64,000 nt of DNA from Chryseobacterium kimseyorum (GTDB lineage Bacteria > Bacteroidota > Bacteroidia > Flavobacteriales > Weeksellaceae). The translations under genes and the position numbers were made by a program. A model generated the notes under the pieces. It ran no database searches. It was not told the origin of the DNA and saw only the letters and a list, made by a program, of their open reading frames with translations. The DNA lies in contig NZ_JAPDHW010000007.1 of assembly GCF_025971945.1 (NCBI RefSeq), forward strand, positions 150,496 through 214,495. Direction: 5' to 3'. Below are positions 51,308 through 59,923 of the stretch, one piece after another. The first letter of the stretch is position 1; each line of letters starts with the position of its first letter.

Positions 51308-52156
51308 ATGAACATCATCAAAAACCTTAATATACAGCTCTCAAATCCTGAAACAAAAGACTTTTTGGCAGACGCCTATTATCCGGAAGCTAAAACCAAA
51401 CTGCCGTTAGTAATTTTCGTGCATGGTTATAAAGGTTATAAAGATTGGGGTGCCTGGAGTTTAATGGCTGAAAAATTTGCAGAGGCAGGATTTTTCTTTG
51501 TAAAGTTTAATTTTTCTCACAATGGGACAACATTGAGCAATCCGACAGGTTTTGATGATCTGGAAGCTTTTGGAAATAATAATTATTCGAAAGAACTTTC
51601 AGATGTAGATTTTGTTGTTAACCACTTCGTTAAAGATCCCAAAGTTGACGATCAGAAAATAATTTTGATAGGTCACAGCCGTGGAGGCGGGATTTCTATC
51701 ATTAAAACCTGTGAAGATATTAGAATCAACGGATTGATTACTTTGGCAAGTGTCGATCATCTCGAAAGATTTCCGAAAGAAGAAGCTTTTGAAAACTGGA
51801 AAAATGAAGGAGTTTATTATGTTGAAAATGCAAGAACGAAGCAGCAGATGCCTCATTTTTATCAATTCTACGAAGATTTTGCCAGCGATCCTCACCGTTT
51901 TGATGTAGAGCGATCCATGGAAATGGCAAAAGCTCATGTTTTAATTGTTCATGGGACTTCAGATGAAGGAGTTAGTGTGAAAAATGCAGAGCATCTTCAT
52001 ATTCTGCATCCTAATTCCGAACTGTTTTTAATCGACAATGGGAATCATGTTTTTGGAGCGAAAGAACCCTGGGAAGAAAAGGAATTGCCAGAAGACCTGA
52101 ATACAGTAGTTCAAAAATGCATTACGTTTATAAATGATAAAATTGTAAATGCTTAG
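51308..52156 (+). CDS. Cytoplasmic alpha/beta hydrolase (dienelactone-hydrolase-like)
   Basis: The 282-residue protein has no signal peptide. Motifs are VIFVHGYKGYKDWGAW (oxyanion region), GHSRGGGISI (nucleophile Ser), VLIVHGTSDEGVSVKNAEHL (acid) and NGNHVFGAKEPW (His). It resembles the serine aminopeptidase/dienelactone hydrolase group of predicted esterases. It faces the lipoprotein gene at 52192 with a shared terminator. The substrate is unknown. Confidence 0.86.
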   Translation: MNIIKNLNIQLSNPETKDFLADAYYPEAKTKLPLVIFVHGYKGYKDWGAWSLMAEKFAEAGFFFVKFNFSHNGTTLSNPTGFDDLEAFGNNNYSKELSDVDFVVNHFVKDPKVDDQKIILIGHSRGGGISIIKTCEDIRINGLITLASVDHLERFPKEEAFENWKNEGVYYVENARTKQQMPHFYQFYEDFASDPHRFDVERSMEMAKAHVLIVHGTSDEGVSVKNAEHLHILHPNSELFLIDNGNHVFGAKEPWEEKELPEDLNTVVQKCITFINDKIVNA

Positions 52157-52158
52157 AT

Positions 52159-52189
52159 AAAAAGACAGCTCTATGAAAGCTGTCTTTTG
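52159..52189. terminator. Bidirectional intrinsic terminator
   Basis: AAAGACAGCT (52161-52170) pairs with AGCTGTCTTT (52178-52187) between the convergent hydrolase and lipoprotein genes. Confidence 0.87.
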
Positions 52190-52191
52190 TA

Positions 52192-52800
52192 TTAAAGGGA
52201 AGTGTCAGTTTTTATCGCATTTTTCCTCACCGATTTTATTAAACTTCTGAAATTTTTCATGGTCATCATTTCGGTACGCGGAGTGAAAACAGTCACCTTC
52301 TGATCTTTATCTACGGCAACTTCTGAGTATGCTTTAAACGAATATATTTTTTTTAACGTGGTGATGTCATAAACATCCATCATCGCAAAAGTTTCGTTGG
52401 TTTTGTACTGACTCTGCATTCCAATGGTATTGTCTAAGGCATTTCGAACTTTAAACGTATAGACATTAACAAGGTAATTGTAATCGGAACTGTTTTTTAA
52501 TACTTCAAGATCTTCTGGTTGGGGATCAGACGGAATGTGATTGTGAATGAGATTTTCAGATTTTGCAGTTTTCAGATCGGTAGCTTTTCCGCCACTCATT
52601 TCATTAAATAAGTGCAGAATCTCTTTACTCATCAACTCTCGGTGTTGCGAATTGACATCGGTGTTGATGTTGTTAATCAACCACTTTTTATCTTTTGAAA
52701 ACACCAAAGATTTACTGTAAATACCGTAATCCTTTCTTACAGGGTAATAACATGACTGTAAGATGATCGCAGCACAAAGTAATAGAATAATATTTTTCAT
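52192..52800 (-). CDS. Hypothetical lipoprotein
   Basis: The ATG at 52800 is preferred to a TTG one codon upstream. The 202-residue precursor begins MKNIILLLCAAIILQSC, a lipoprotein signal peptide with lipidated C17. The mature part starts YYPVRKDYGIYSKSLVF and includes YLVNVYTFKVRNALDNTIGMQSQYKTNETFAMMDVYDITTLKKIYSFKAYSEV, a beta-rich stretch. I recognise no named family. It lies 18 bases downstream of the flavin reductase gene on the same strand. Confidence 0.75.
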   Translation of the reverse strand: MKNIILLLCAAIILQSCYYPVRKDYGIYSKSLVFSKDKKWLINNINTDVNSQHRELMSKEILHLFNEMSGGKATDLKTAKSENLIHNHIPSDPQPEDLEVLKNSSDYNYLVNVYTFKVRNALDNTIGMQSQYKTNETFAMMDVYDITTLKKIYSFKAYSEVAVDKDQKVTVFTPRTEMMTMKNFRSLIKSVRKNAIKTDTSL

Positions 52801-52818
52801 CAATGTACGGTTGTCAAT

Positions 52819-53640
52819 TTATTTAACTAAAATTTTCCAGGCTTCATCGATTTTACTTTCAAGCAAAAATTTCTGAGCTTCCAGATGAATATTTTCGTCA
52901 TCATGGCAATTTTCAGAAGGCAAGATTTCTACATTTGCCAGCATTCCCAAATCATTTCCTGTAAAAACTTTGCTGAATTTTATGGTATCAGGAAGCAGAT
53001 CAAATCCAATACCTTTGGTAACCAAAGGTTTCGGGACTTCGAAAAGGTTATTTTCATTATTTCTCGAATACCAGTTTCCGCCCAAACGAGCGACCATATC
53101 CAGTTTTGCCTGATCTAAATTTCCTTCAGCATTCAGATATTCTTCTCTCATGTGAATTTTTTTAACCTCACAAATGACCAAATTTCCTGCGCCACCCTGA
53201 TCTCCCAAAGATTTCACTTCTAAAACCTGACACTCAAAGTTGACTGGACATTCTTCAATCAATTTAGGCTTCACCAAATCTGCATCTTTCATTGTCAAAC
53301 CGGATTTTACAAATTCATTGACATCATCTCCGTATTCTGTTGATGCTAAAGAAATCTGCTGTACAATTGGAAAGTTCACGGTTCCAATGACCACCTCAGG
53401 AACTTTCAAAACGTTTTCCAACGTATGTTTCGTCGTATTATCCCGAACTCTTCTCGATGGAGAAAAAATCAAAATCGGCGGAACGGTACTGAACATATTA
53501 AAAAAACTGAACGGCGATAAATTGCTGTTTCCGTCTTTATCAACCGTAGAAGCCAATGCAATCGGTCTTGGTGAAACGGCGGTCTGCATAATCGTTTGCA
53601 GTTGTACTGAGGATATTTCTGAAGGGATGAGTGTTTTCAT
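52819..53640 (-). CDS. Flavin reductase family protein (FMN-binding split barrel)
   Basis: The 273-residue protein has the flavin reductase-like split barrel: MQTAVSPRPIALASTVDKDGNSNLSPFSFFNMFSTVPPILIFSPSRRVRDNTTKHTLENV (about residues 18-78) and LASTEYGDDVNEFVKSGLT. It binds FMN and may reduce it with NAD(P)H; some relatives feed monooxygenases. The extra C-terminal 80 residues are typical of the flavobacterial members. It lies beside the homogentisate pathway genes, which suggests an accessory role there, but this is inference. The left arm of the GxxExxY inverted-repeat element begins 13 bases upstream of its start. Confidence 0.85.
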   Translation of the reverse strand: MKTLIPSEISSVQLQTIMQTAVSPRPIALASTVDKDGNSNLSPFSFFNMFSTVPPILIFSPSRRVRDNTTKHTLENVLKVPEVVIGTVNFPIVQQISLASTEYGDDVNEFVKSGLTMKDADLVKPKLIEECPVNFECQVLEVKSLGDQGGAGNLVICEVKKIHMREEYLNAEGNLDQAKLDMVARLGGNWYSRNNENNLFEVPKPLVTKGIGFDLLPDTIKFSKVFTGNDLGMLANVEILPSENCHDDENIHLEAQKFLLESKIDEAWKILVK

Positions 53641-53652
53641 AATTTTGATTTT

Positions 53653-54275
53653 ACCACAAAAGTCACAAAAGCTTTAAGAGTTGTCAATACTGATTTTTTA
53701 AAGCTCAAAAAAGATTGTAGCTTTTTCGATACTGTGCAATGTAGGGTTAATTGTTTTCTTTCATAAATCATAAAAGCATTTCGTAATATTTGTTTACAAA
53801 TGTTTCCTGACCTTGATGGTATAGATTCTTTACATTAAAATTGACTAGAATACCTTTGGGTTTTCGCAACAAATTAATATAATTTAAAACCTGTGCTCTG
53901 TGTATTTCATTTAACGAAGAAACAGATTTTATTTCAAGCACAATTTGGTCTTCAATCAAAAAATCACAAAAAAAGTTGCAATTGATTTCTTTTTCTTTAT
54001 AAAAAACCGGCACTTGTAATTCAGATTTGTATTTAATATTTCTAAGCTTGAATTCCTCTTCTATGCATTTATGATATACACTTTCTAACAAACCGGCACC
54101 CATAATTTTATGCACTTCTATACAGGCTCCATTAATTTTATAAGTCAAATCTGTTAGATAGGATTGAGTGATCATTTAGTTTTATCTTGATTACAATTAA
54201 AAAGACAACTTTTTTGAACTTTATTTAGAAATCATTAAACTTTAAATATAAAAAATCTTTTGTGACTTTTGTGGT
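53653..54275. mobile_element. 623-bp element bounded by a perfect 19-bp inverted repeat, carrying a GxxExxY gene
   Basis: ACCACAAAAGTCACAAAAG (53653-53671) and its exact complement (54257-54275) enclose one gene, GxxExxY. Each arm is two CACAAAAG words one base apart. TTA lies next to both CCAC ends, a possible 3-bp target duplication. The element is squeezed between the flavin reductase start (13 bases away) and the fahA stop (7 bases). No transposase is present, so mobility is a hypothesis. Confidence 0.55.
53768..54175 (-). CDS. GxxExxY protein (PD-(D/E)XK nuclease-like)
   Basis: The 135-residue protein has the defining motif GAGLLESVYHKCIEEEF (G-x-x-E-x-x-Y) after YKINGACIEVHKIM. A PD-(D/E)xK-like core follows: NCNFFCDFLIEDQIVLEIKSVSSLNEIHRAQVLNYINLLRKPKGILVNF, where the Asp and the E-x-K could bind metal. 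GxxExxY proteins are widespread in Bacteroidota with unknown function; the fold suggests a nuclease. It is the only gene inside a perfect inverted-repeat pair (53653-54275) and interrupts a block of tyrosine-degradation genes. An association with the repeats is likely but unproven. Confidence 0.88.
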   Translation of the reverse strand: MITQSYLTDLTYKINGACIEVHKIMGAGLLESVYHKCIEEEFKLRNIKYKSELQVPVFYKEKEINCNFFCDFLIEDQIVLEIKSVSSLNEIHRAQVLNYINLLRKPKGILVNFNVKNLYHQGQETFVNKYYEMLL

Positions 54276-54282
54276 TAAATAA

Positions 54283-55530
54283 TTATTTAGCAGGAATAAT
54301 TTTACCGGAAACCTCCCCGAAACCTACTCTCACGCCATCTTTTTCAGCCCAGGCTTTCATAATTACGGTATCGTTGTCTTCAATGAATTTTCTTTCCTGT
54401 CCGTTGCTTAGGGTGATTGGGTTTTGTCCTCTCCAGGTTAATTCAAGCATAGAACCGTATGATTTTGGATCGTTTCCTGAGATTGTTCCACTTGCGTAAA
54501 TGTCTCCAACTTCCAGATTACAGCCGTTCACCGTGTGGTGAGCCAACTGCTGTGTCATGTTCCAGTACATATATTTGTAGTTGCTTTCTGAAATCAGGTT
54601 ATCTTCACCATTTTCTGGTTGGATGTAAACTTCCAGATTGATATCGTAATTTTTATCGCCTTCAAATTTTAGATAATCCAGAACTTCAGGATCTTGCGTT
54701 GGAGAAGTGGTTCTGAATGGTTCCAGAGCTTCCAGCGTTACCACCCATGGAGAAACAGATGAACCGAAATTTTTAGCCAAAAACGGTCCTAACGGAACAT
54801 ATTCCCATGACTGAATATCTCTTGCTGACCAATCGTTGAAAACAACCATTCCGAAGATCGCATTTTCAGCATCTTTTGTAGAAACGCTTTCTCCCATTTC
54901 GGTATTTTGATTGATAATGAAAGCCATTTCCAATTCAAAATCCAGCTGTTTGCAGGGACCGAAAACCGGTTTGTCTGCATCTGCGGGTTTCATCTGGCCT
55001 TTCGGACGGTTAATATCAGTTCCCGAAACAACAATAGACGAAGCTCTTCCGTGATATCCTACCGGTAAATGTTTCCAGTTGGGTAGCAATGCGTTTGCGG
55101 GATCTCTGAACATTTTCCCGACGTTGGTAGCGTGCTCGATACTGCTGTAGAAATCCGTATAGTTTGGAATGTGAATCGGCATAATCATTTTCACCTGATC
55201 CAAATCGTAGAATGCATCTTCAATGGTTTTTTCATCCTTAGATAATATCGAACCTTCCTGCAGTAATTCCTGAATTCTTAAACGAACCGCATTGGTTACT
55301 GATTTTCCTAATTCTATGAATTCATTTAAAGTATATGCTTCGAAAATATTGTCTTCTAAACCTTTGATTTCTTCGAAATAAGAAAGATCATACAAAAGTG
55401 CCAGATCAACAACCTGATCGCCGATTCTTGTACAACAGCCGATAAAGTCTTTGTTAAATACTGCAACTCCAAAAGGAATATTGTGTATCGAAAAGTCTGA
55501 ATTTGAATTATATTCTACAAATGATTTCAT
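54283..55530 (-). CDS. fahA: Fumarylacetoacetase
   Basis: This enzyme cleaves fumarylacetoacetate to fumarate and acetoacetate, the last step of tyrosine catabolism. The 415-residue protein has the small N-terminal domain (SDFSIHNIPFGVAVFN) and the catalytic domain with DFYSSIEHATNVGKMFRDPANALLPNWKHLPVGYHGRASSIVVSGTDI, FELEMAFIINQNTEMGE, NDWSARDIQSWEYVPLGPFLAKNFG and GDIYASGTISGNDPKSYGSMLELTWRG. The length matches bacterial and mammalian FAH (about 420). hppD and hmgA lie upstream on the same strand. Confidence 0.95.
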   Translation of the reverse strand: MKSFVEYNSNSDFSIHNIPFGVAVFNKDFIGCCTRIGDQVVDLALLYDLSYFEEIKGLEDNIFEAYTLNEFIELGKSVTNAVRLRIQELLQEGSILSKDEKTIEDAFYDLDQVKMIMPIHIPNYTDFYSSIEHATNVGKMFRDPANALLPNWKHLPVGYHGRASSIVVSGTDINRPKGQMKPADADKPVFGPCKQLDFELEMAFIINQNTEMGESVSTKDAENAIFGMVVFNDWSARDIQSWEYVPLGPFLAKNFGSSVSPWVVTLEALEPFRTTSPTQDPEVLDYLKFEGDKNYDINLEVYIQPENGEDNLISESNYKYMYWNMTQQLAHHTVNGCNLEVGDIYASGTISGNDPKSYGSMLELTWRGQNPITLSNGQERKFIEDNDTVIMKAWAEKDGVRVGFGEVSGKIIPAK

Positions 55531-55660
55531 AATGTAATAGTTTGATTTAAATTTAAAAGTGAGAATTCTTAACGGGCTTAATTACTTAGGAAATCAATAG
55601 TTTCCCCTGAAATTTATATAATCTGATTTAAAGCCAATCGTAAGAAGTCAAAAGTAAATG

Positions 55661-56125
55661 CTACTTTGTTTTTTTAGTGTAAGATTCTTCGTCAATCCAC
55701 CGGTCTCTCGAATTGATATCGATCAGATAGATTATGTCCTTCTGTCTTGTTAAAAGAAGTGTTTTCGAAACAGGAATAGGAATCTTTTTGTTTTCAAGTT
55801 TATCAGCTCTTAATGAAATGATATTCTTTTTTCTGATGATGTCTCCCGAAAATACGTTCGATGTACTTTGTCCGGTCGCTTTGTCGTCAAACATTTCAAC
55901 GTAGGTTGCATCGTTCCCTTTGATGATGATGAAATTTCTTTCTGTGTGATCATCAAAATTTTTGATAAGTACAAATTTCTTATTGTCTACACTTACGTTT
56001 TCAAGATGTTGGTTAATTCCTTTTCTCTCTTCAAGTCGACTGATGATTTCGTTGATGGCCGCGTAGTTTTGTGCCTTCGATAAAAGACCGATAAAAAACA
56101 GTGTACAGATGAATAATTTTCTCAT
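55661..56125 (-). CDS. Hypothetical secreted protein
   Basis: The 154-residue precursor has a signal peptide (MRKLFICTLFFIGLLSKAQ, residues 1-19). The mature part is beta-rich and charged: YAAINEIISRLEERKGINQHLENVSVDNKKFVLIKNFDDHTERNFIIIKGNDATYVEMFDDKATG. No cysteines remain after the signal, and I recognise no family. It sits between fahA and hppD but is separated from hppD by a terminator, so a role in tyrosine breakdown is not implied. Confidence 0.7.
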   Translation of the reverse strand: MRKLFICTLFFIGLLSKAQNYAAINEIISRLEERKGINQHLENVSVDNKKFVLIKNFDDHTERNFIIIKGNDATYVEMFDDKATGQSTSNVFSGDIIRKKNIISLRADKLENKKIPIPVSKTLLLTRQKDIIYLIDINSRDRWIDEESYTKKTK

Positions 56126-56135
56126 AAGCTGTGTT

Positions 56136-56173
56136 TATAAAAAAGTTTTGTCAAGATGTGCATCCTGACAAAA
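56136..56173 (-). terminator. Intrinsic terminator after hppD
   Basis: TTTTGTCA (56146-56153) pairs with TGACAAAA (56166-56173); the minus strand then has CTTTTTT. Confidence 0.75.
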
Positions 56174-56194
56174 CTCTATATTGGGTTTAAAAAA

Positions 56195-57325
56195 TTATAG
56201 ATTTCCTCTTTTCTCCTGTTCTCTTTCTAGAGCTTCGAAAAGGGCTTTGAAGTTACCTGCGCCAAAACTCTGTGCGCCGTGTCTTTCGATGATTTCAAAG
56301 AAAAGGGTAGGGCGGTCTTCTACAGGTTTTGTGAAAATCTGAAGTAAGTAACCTTCCTCATCGTGGTCAATTAAAATCCCTAAGCTCTGAAGCTTTTTAA
56401 GATCTTCATCAATATGACCCACTCTTTCAGGAACCAATTCGTAATAAGCTTCAGGTGGAGCAGAAAGGAATTCTACACCTCTCTTTTTCAACTCAGTTAC
56501 GGTGTGGATAATATCTTTTGTAGCAACTGCGATGTGCTGAACACCTTCTCCTTCGTAGAAATCAAGATATTCTTCAACCTGAGATTTCTTCTTACCTTCA
56601 GCAGGCTCGTTGATAGGGAATTTTGCAAAACCGTTTCCGTTAGACATTACTTTAGACATCAATGCAGAATATTCTGTGTTGATCTGCTTGTCGTCAAATG
56701 AAAGGATGTTTACAAAGCCCATCACTTTTTCGTACCACTCAACAGTCGGGATCATTCTATCCCAGTCTACATTACCAACGCAATGGTCAACGTATAATAA
56801 TCCTGCTTCTTCAGGTTGGTAATCGCTTTCCCACTTTTTATAACCGGGCATAAAAGGTCCTGTATAGTTTTTTCTTTCGATAAACATGTGAACCGTTTCT
56901 CCGTATGTATAAATTCCTGACATTTTTACCTCGCCGTACTCATCTGTCAAAGTTACAGGTTCTAAATATGGTTTTCCACCTCTTTTGGTAGTTTCTTCGA
57001 ATGCAGAATAGGCATCATCTACCCAAAGTGCCAAAATCTTCACTCCATCGCCGTGTTTTTTTACATGCTCGCTAACTGGTGAGTCAGATTTCAGACCTGT
57101 AGTAAGGATTAATCTGATCTTTCCCTGTTGAAGAACATAAGATGCACGGTCTCTTACTCCGGTTTCGGGACCTGCGTACGCAACAGACTGAAAACCAAAT
57201 GCTGTCTTGTAATAATGAGCAGCCTGCTTAGCGTTTCCTACATAAAACTCAATGTAATCTGTACCATTTATTGGCAAAAAATTCTCAGCTTGAGCAATTT
57301 TTTCGGCAAATGTAAGTGTTGACAT
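56195..57325 (-). CDS. hppD: 4-Hydroxyphenylpyruvate dioxygenase
   Basis: HPPD converts 4-hydroxyphenylpyruvate to homogentisate with Fe(II) and oxygen. The 376-residue protein has two vicinal-oxygen-chelate domains: GTDYIEFYVGNAKQAAHYYKTAFGFQSVAYAGPETG at the N-terminus, then the catalytic half with iron ligands in YVDHCVGNVDWDRM (His), GVQHIAVATKDI (His) and FFEIIERHGAQSFGAGNFKALFEALEREQ (Glu). The last segment is the gating C-terminal helix of the family. Its product is the substrate of HmgA at 59924-61111. Confidence 0.96.
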   Translation of the reverse strand: MSTLTFAEKIAQAENFLPINGTDYIEFYVGNAKQAAHYYKTAFGFQSVAYAGPETGVRDRASYVLQQGKIRLILTTGLKSDSPVSEHVKKHGDGVKILALWVDDAYSAFEETTKRGGKPYLEPVTLTDEYGEVKMSGIYTYGETVHMFIERKNYTGPFMPGYKKWESDYQPEEAGLLYVDHCVGNVDWDRMIPTVEWYEKVMGFVNILSFDDKQINTEYSALMSKVMSNGNGFAKFPINEPAEGKKKSQVEEYLDFYEGEGVQHIAVATKDIIHTVTELKKRGVEFLSAPPEAYYELVPERVGHIDEDLKKLQSLGILIDHDEEGYLLQIFTKPVEDRPTLFFEIIERHGAQSFGAGNFKALFEALEREQEKRGNL

Positions 57326-57481
57326 ATTTTCTATTTTTACTTTTATTTAATGGATTGCAAATTACAAAATTCCTGTAAATAATTAAAAACATTATTGTTG
57401 TGTAACCGATTGCGTTATTTTTAATATATGTTAAAGTTCACTTAAGTATATTTAAGTTTAAGTTTGTTTTGTTATTTAATC

Positions 57482-57489
57482 TATATTTG
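57482..57489 (+). promoter_or_regulatory. Candidate -7 element reading into a short plus-strand RNA
   Basis: TATATTTG lies about 45 bases before the bidirectional terminator at 57533-57565, so a transcript would be about 70 nt. A TTTG lies 15 bases upstream, closer than the preferred spacing. Confidence 0.3.
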
Positions 57490-57532
57490 TATTAGAAACT
57501 TGATGTTGAAAAGAGAATTATTTCTAACAAAG

Positions 57533-57565
57533 AAAGCCGTAATTGATTACGGCTTTTATTTTTTA
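57533..57565. terminator. Intrinsic terminator at the end of the gene at 57556
   Basis: AAAGCCGTAA (57533-57542) pairs with TTACGGCTTT (57547-57556) around TTGA. T-rich sequence lies on both sides, so it may work in both directions. It overlaps the minus-strand gene's stop codon. Confidence 0.8.
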
Positions 57566-58338
57566 TTATTTAATCTTCCGGCGTCAGGATTGTAATTGTC
57601 CCAAATTTTCCAGACATTATCTATTTTGCGAATGAAATAAATCTGTGTATTGAGTTGATTTACAAAGTGTTCTTCTCCAGTTTCTCCCACTTTAAACAGG
57701 AGATTCCAGAATTCCTGAGTTTCTAAGATTTTTTTGTCTGGCTCATCTGTAACGATGTTCACATCAAAGATTTCAAAATTCGAACGGTTATTCTTTGTAA
57801 CAAGCTCAAACTGCCTATCGCAAAGCTCACGGCTGAATTCTGACGCTCGCTCTAAAAATGGTGAATTGTCAAAAACAAGATCTTTAAATAATGCAAGTTT
57901 TAAGACAGGGAAATTTTTATACAGATTAAAAACTGTTTCACAATACCGATAAACAATGTCAGTTGAGAAAACGTCATCTTTTACTTCCTTGCCATTAACT
58001 TCATTTTCCCTTACATGATGTATGTACGCATTCAAATCTTTGAAACCTAAAAAAATACAAATCTTATCAAGCGTCTTTAGAAAGCGCAAATCATTATGGG
58101 TTTTATCCTGATAATCGTTTTCAAAAAAGCGTTGCAGAGTGATGTGTGATATGGTAAGTCCCAACTCAAACCTTTTATCATCTTTAAGTTCTTCTGATAT
58201 GGCAAGTTCATCTTTAATGATCTCTGAAAGAATAATATAATGGCTTCTCTTCCACTGGTGAACTTTTCCTAAAACTGAATCCTCTACTTTAGGGTGTTTT
58301 ACAACCTCTTCTTTTATCGAATTATAAATCGTCTTCAA
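57556..58338 (-). CDS. Hypothetical protein with a TTG start
   Basis: The 260-residue protein reads from a TTG at 58338; the frame is open about 28 codons further upstream but contains no ATG or GTG, so a non-ATG start is needed. The N-terminal half is helical (HQWKRSHYIILSEIIKDELAISEELKDDKRFELGLTISHITLQRFF) with a helix-turn-helix look, then LRFLKTLDKICIFLGFKDLNAYIHH. The C-terminal half resembles a SnoaL/NTF2-like fold (EHFVNQLNTQIYFIRKIDNVWKIWDNYN). I recognise no named family. Confidence 0.65.
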   Translation of the reverse strand: MKTIYNSIKEEVVKHPKVEDSVLGKVHQWKRSHYIILSEIIKDELAISEELKDDKRFELGLTISHITLQRFFENDYQDKTHNDLRFLKTLDKICIFLGFKDLNAYIHHVRENEVNGKEVKDDVFSTDIVYRYCETVFNLYKNFPVLKLALFKDLVFDNSPFLERASEFSRELCDRQFELVTKNNRSNFEIFDVNIVTDEPDKKILETQEFWNLLFKVGETGEEHFVNQLNTQIYFIRKIDNVWKIWDNYNPDAGRLNNKK

Positions 58339-58447
58339 ATGTGTAATGTTTTTATAACAGATGTTTTCTGCAAAAAGATTGCCAAAAAAATTATCTATTT
58401 TATTTAAATGTACAGATTTTCAGAACAAAATTGAGTTTTTTATTTAT

Positions 58448-59722
58448 TTAATGCTTAAATCTTTCGTAAGCCGCTCTCTCCAGCATTTCCCTGTCATCAG
58501 GATGCGCAATACTAATTAATTCCTGAGCTCTTTGTCTGAGGTTTTTTCCATATAAATAAACGCTTCCGTATTCGGTAACTACCCAGTGAATGTGACCTCT
58601 CGTTGTCACAACTCCCGCTCCCTGTTTCAGGAAAGGGACAATTCTGGAAACACCTCTTTTCGTTCTTGAGGTGATGGCAATAATGGGTTTTCCGTCTTCG
58701 CTTAAAGCGGCTCCACGCATAAAATCCATCTGTCCGCCGATACCGCTGTACTGCATGGTTCCGATGGAATCTGCGCAGACCTGCCCGGTTAAATCAATTT
58801 CAATAGCCGAATTGATCGCGACCATTTTTTTGTTTCTCATAATGTTAATCGGGAAGTTGACGTTGCTCACGTCATCAAAAGAAAAAACAGTGTTGTCATC
58901 TACATAATCGTACAGTTTTCTTGTCCCGAAACAGAAGCTCGTAATAGTTTTATTATCGTTGTAGCCTTTGTATTTATTGTTGATGACATCATTTTGAATT
59001 AAGTCGATCACACCGTCGCTCAGCATTTCGGTGTGAACACCTAAGTCTTTGTGATTTCCCAGACATTTTAAAACCGCATCAGGAATAGTTCCGATACCCA
59101 TTTGCAAAGTCGATTTATCATCAATCAGTTCCGCCACATGTTTCCCGACAAGCATTTCGTCCGGGCCTACTTTTGCACCGTAATCTACGGTTGGAAGTTC
59201 TTCCTCATTCCAGACCAATTTATGAATTTTGCTGATGTGAAGCATTCCGTCACCATGTGTTCTCGGCATCAAAGGATTTACAATGGCAACAATGATTTTT
59301 GCAGTATCGACGGCTGCTCTGGCAACATCAACCGATGTTCCTAAAGTACAGAAACCATGTTTATCAGGAGGGGAAACTGTAATCAAAGCTACATCCAGCG
59401 GCAAAATATTTTTTCTGAACAAAATCGGAATTTCACTTAAAAAAACCGGAACAAAATCCCCACGGTCAGAATTCACAGCATCACGCACCGGCGTTGAAAC
59501 AAAAAGTGAATTCACAAAAAATTTATCCTTGTACTCAGGTTTTGCAATCTCCACATTTCCCTGTTGGGTAATGGAAACCATTTCAACATTATCCAGACGG
59601 TGAGACTGTCTTGCCAGTTCGTCAATCAGGTGATTCGGAGTACATGCAGACCCGTGAAAAAACACACGGTTCCCACTTTTAATCGTATAAATAGCTTCCT
59701 CTGCGCTGATATAATTATACAT
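58448..59722 (-). CDS. Acetyl-CoA hydrolase/CoA-transferase family protein
   Basis: The 424-residue protein matches the 4-hydroxybutyrate CoA-transferase/acetyl-CoA hydrolase family: RVFFHGSACTPNHLIDELARQ, VDVALITVSPPDKHGFCTLGTSVD, GVHTEMLSDGVIDLIQNDVI with the Glu that forms the CoA thioester in relatives, and SGIGGQMDFMRGAALSEDGKPIIAITS. It transfers CoA between carboxylic acids in the cytoplasm. In this neighbourhood it could activate acetoacetate made by FahA, which would couple tyrosine breakdown to acetyl-CoA formation; this is inference. Confidence 0.9.
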   Translation of the reverse strand: MYNYISAEEAIYTIKSGNRVFFHGSACTPNHLIDELARQSHRLDNVEMVSITQQGNVEIAKPEYKDKFFVNSLFVSTPVRDAVNSDRGDFVPVFLSEIPILFRKNILPLDVALITVSPPDKHGFCTLGTSVDVARAAVDTAKIIVAIVNPLMPRTHGDGMLHISKIHKLVWNEEELPTVDYGAKVGPDEMLVGKHVAELIDDKSTLQMGIGTIPDAVLKCLGNHKDLGVHTEMLSDGVIDLIQNDVINNKYKGYNDNKTITSFCFGTRKLYDYVDDNTVFSFDDVSNVNFPINIMRNKKMVAINSAIEIDLTGQVCADSIGTMQYSGIGGQMDFMRGAALSEDGKPIIAITSRTKRGVSRIVPFLKQGAGVVTTRGHIHWVVTEYGSVYLYGKNLRQRAQELISIAHPDDREMLERAAYERFKH

Positions 59723-59830
59723 ATTGAAATTTTTTACTTTAATATCTTAAAGGTAAGTTTTATTATTTAGATTCAGTCTAAATATCTGGGTGTTTTGGTG
59801 GAGATATTTGTCATGTTTTACTCAATCTGT

Positions 59831-59866
59831 AAAAAAGAAAAGGATTGAATACTCACATTCAATCCT
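59831..59866 (-). terminator. Intrinsic terminator after hmgA
   Basis: GGATTGAAT (59842-59850) pairs with ATTCAATCC (59857-59865). The minus strand then has TTTTCTTTTTT. Confidence 0.83.
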
Positions 59867-59923
59867 CAATATCTTTCATAAAATTTTATGCTAAAAGCAA
59901 GAAGCCAAATGACAGTCGCCAGA

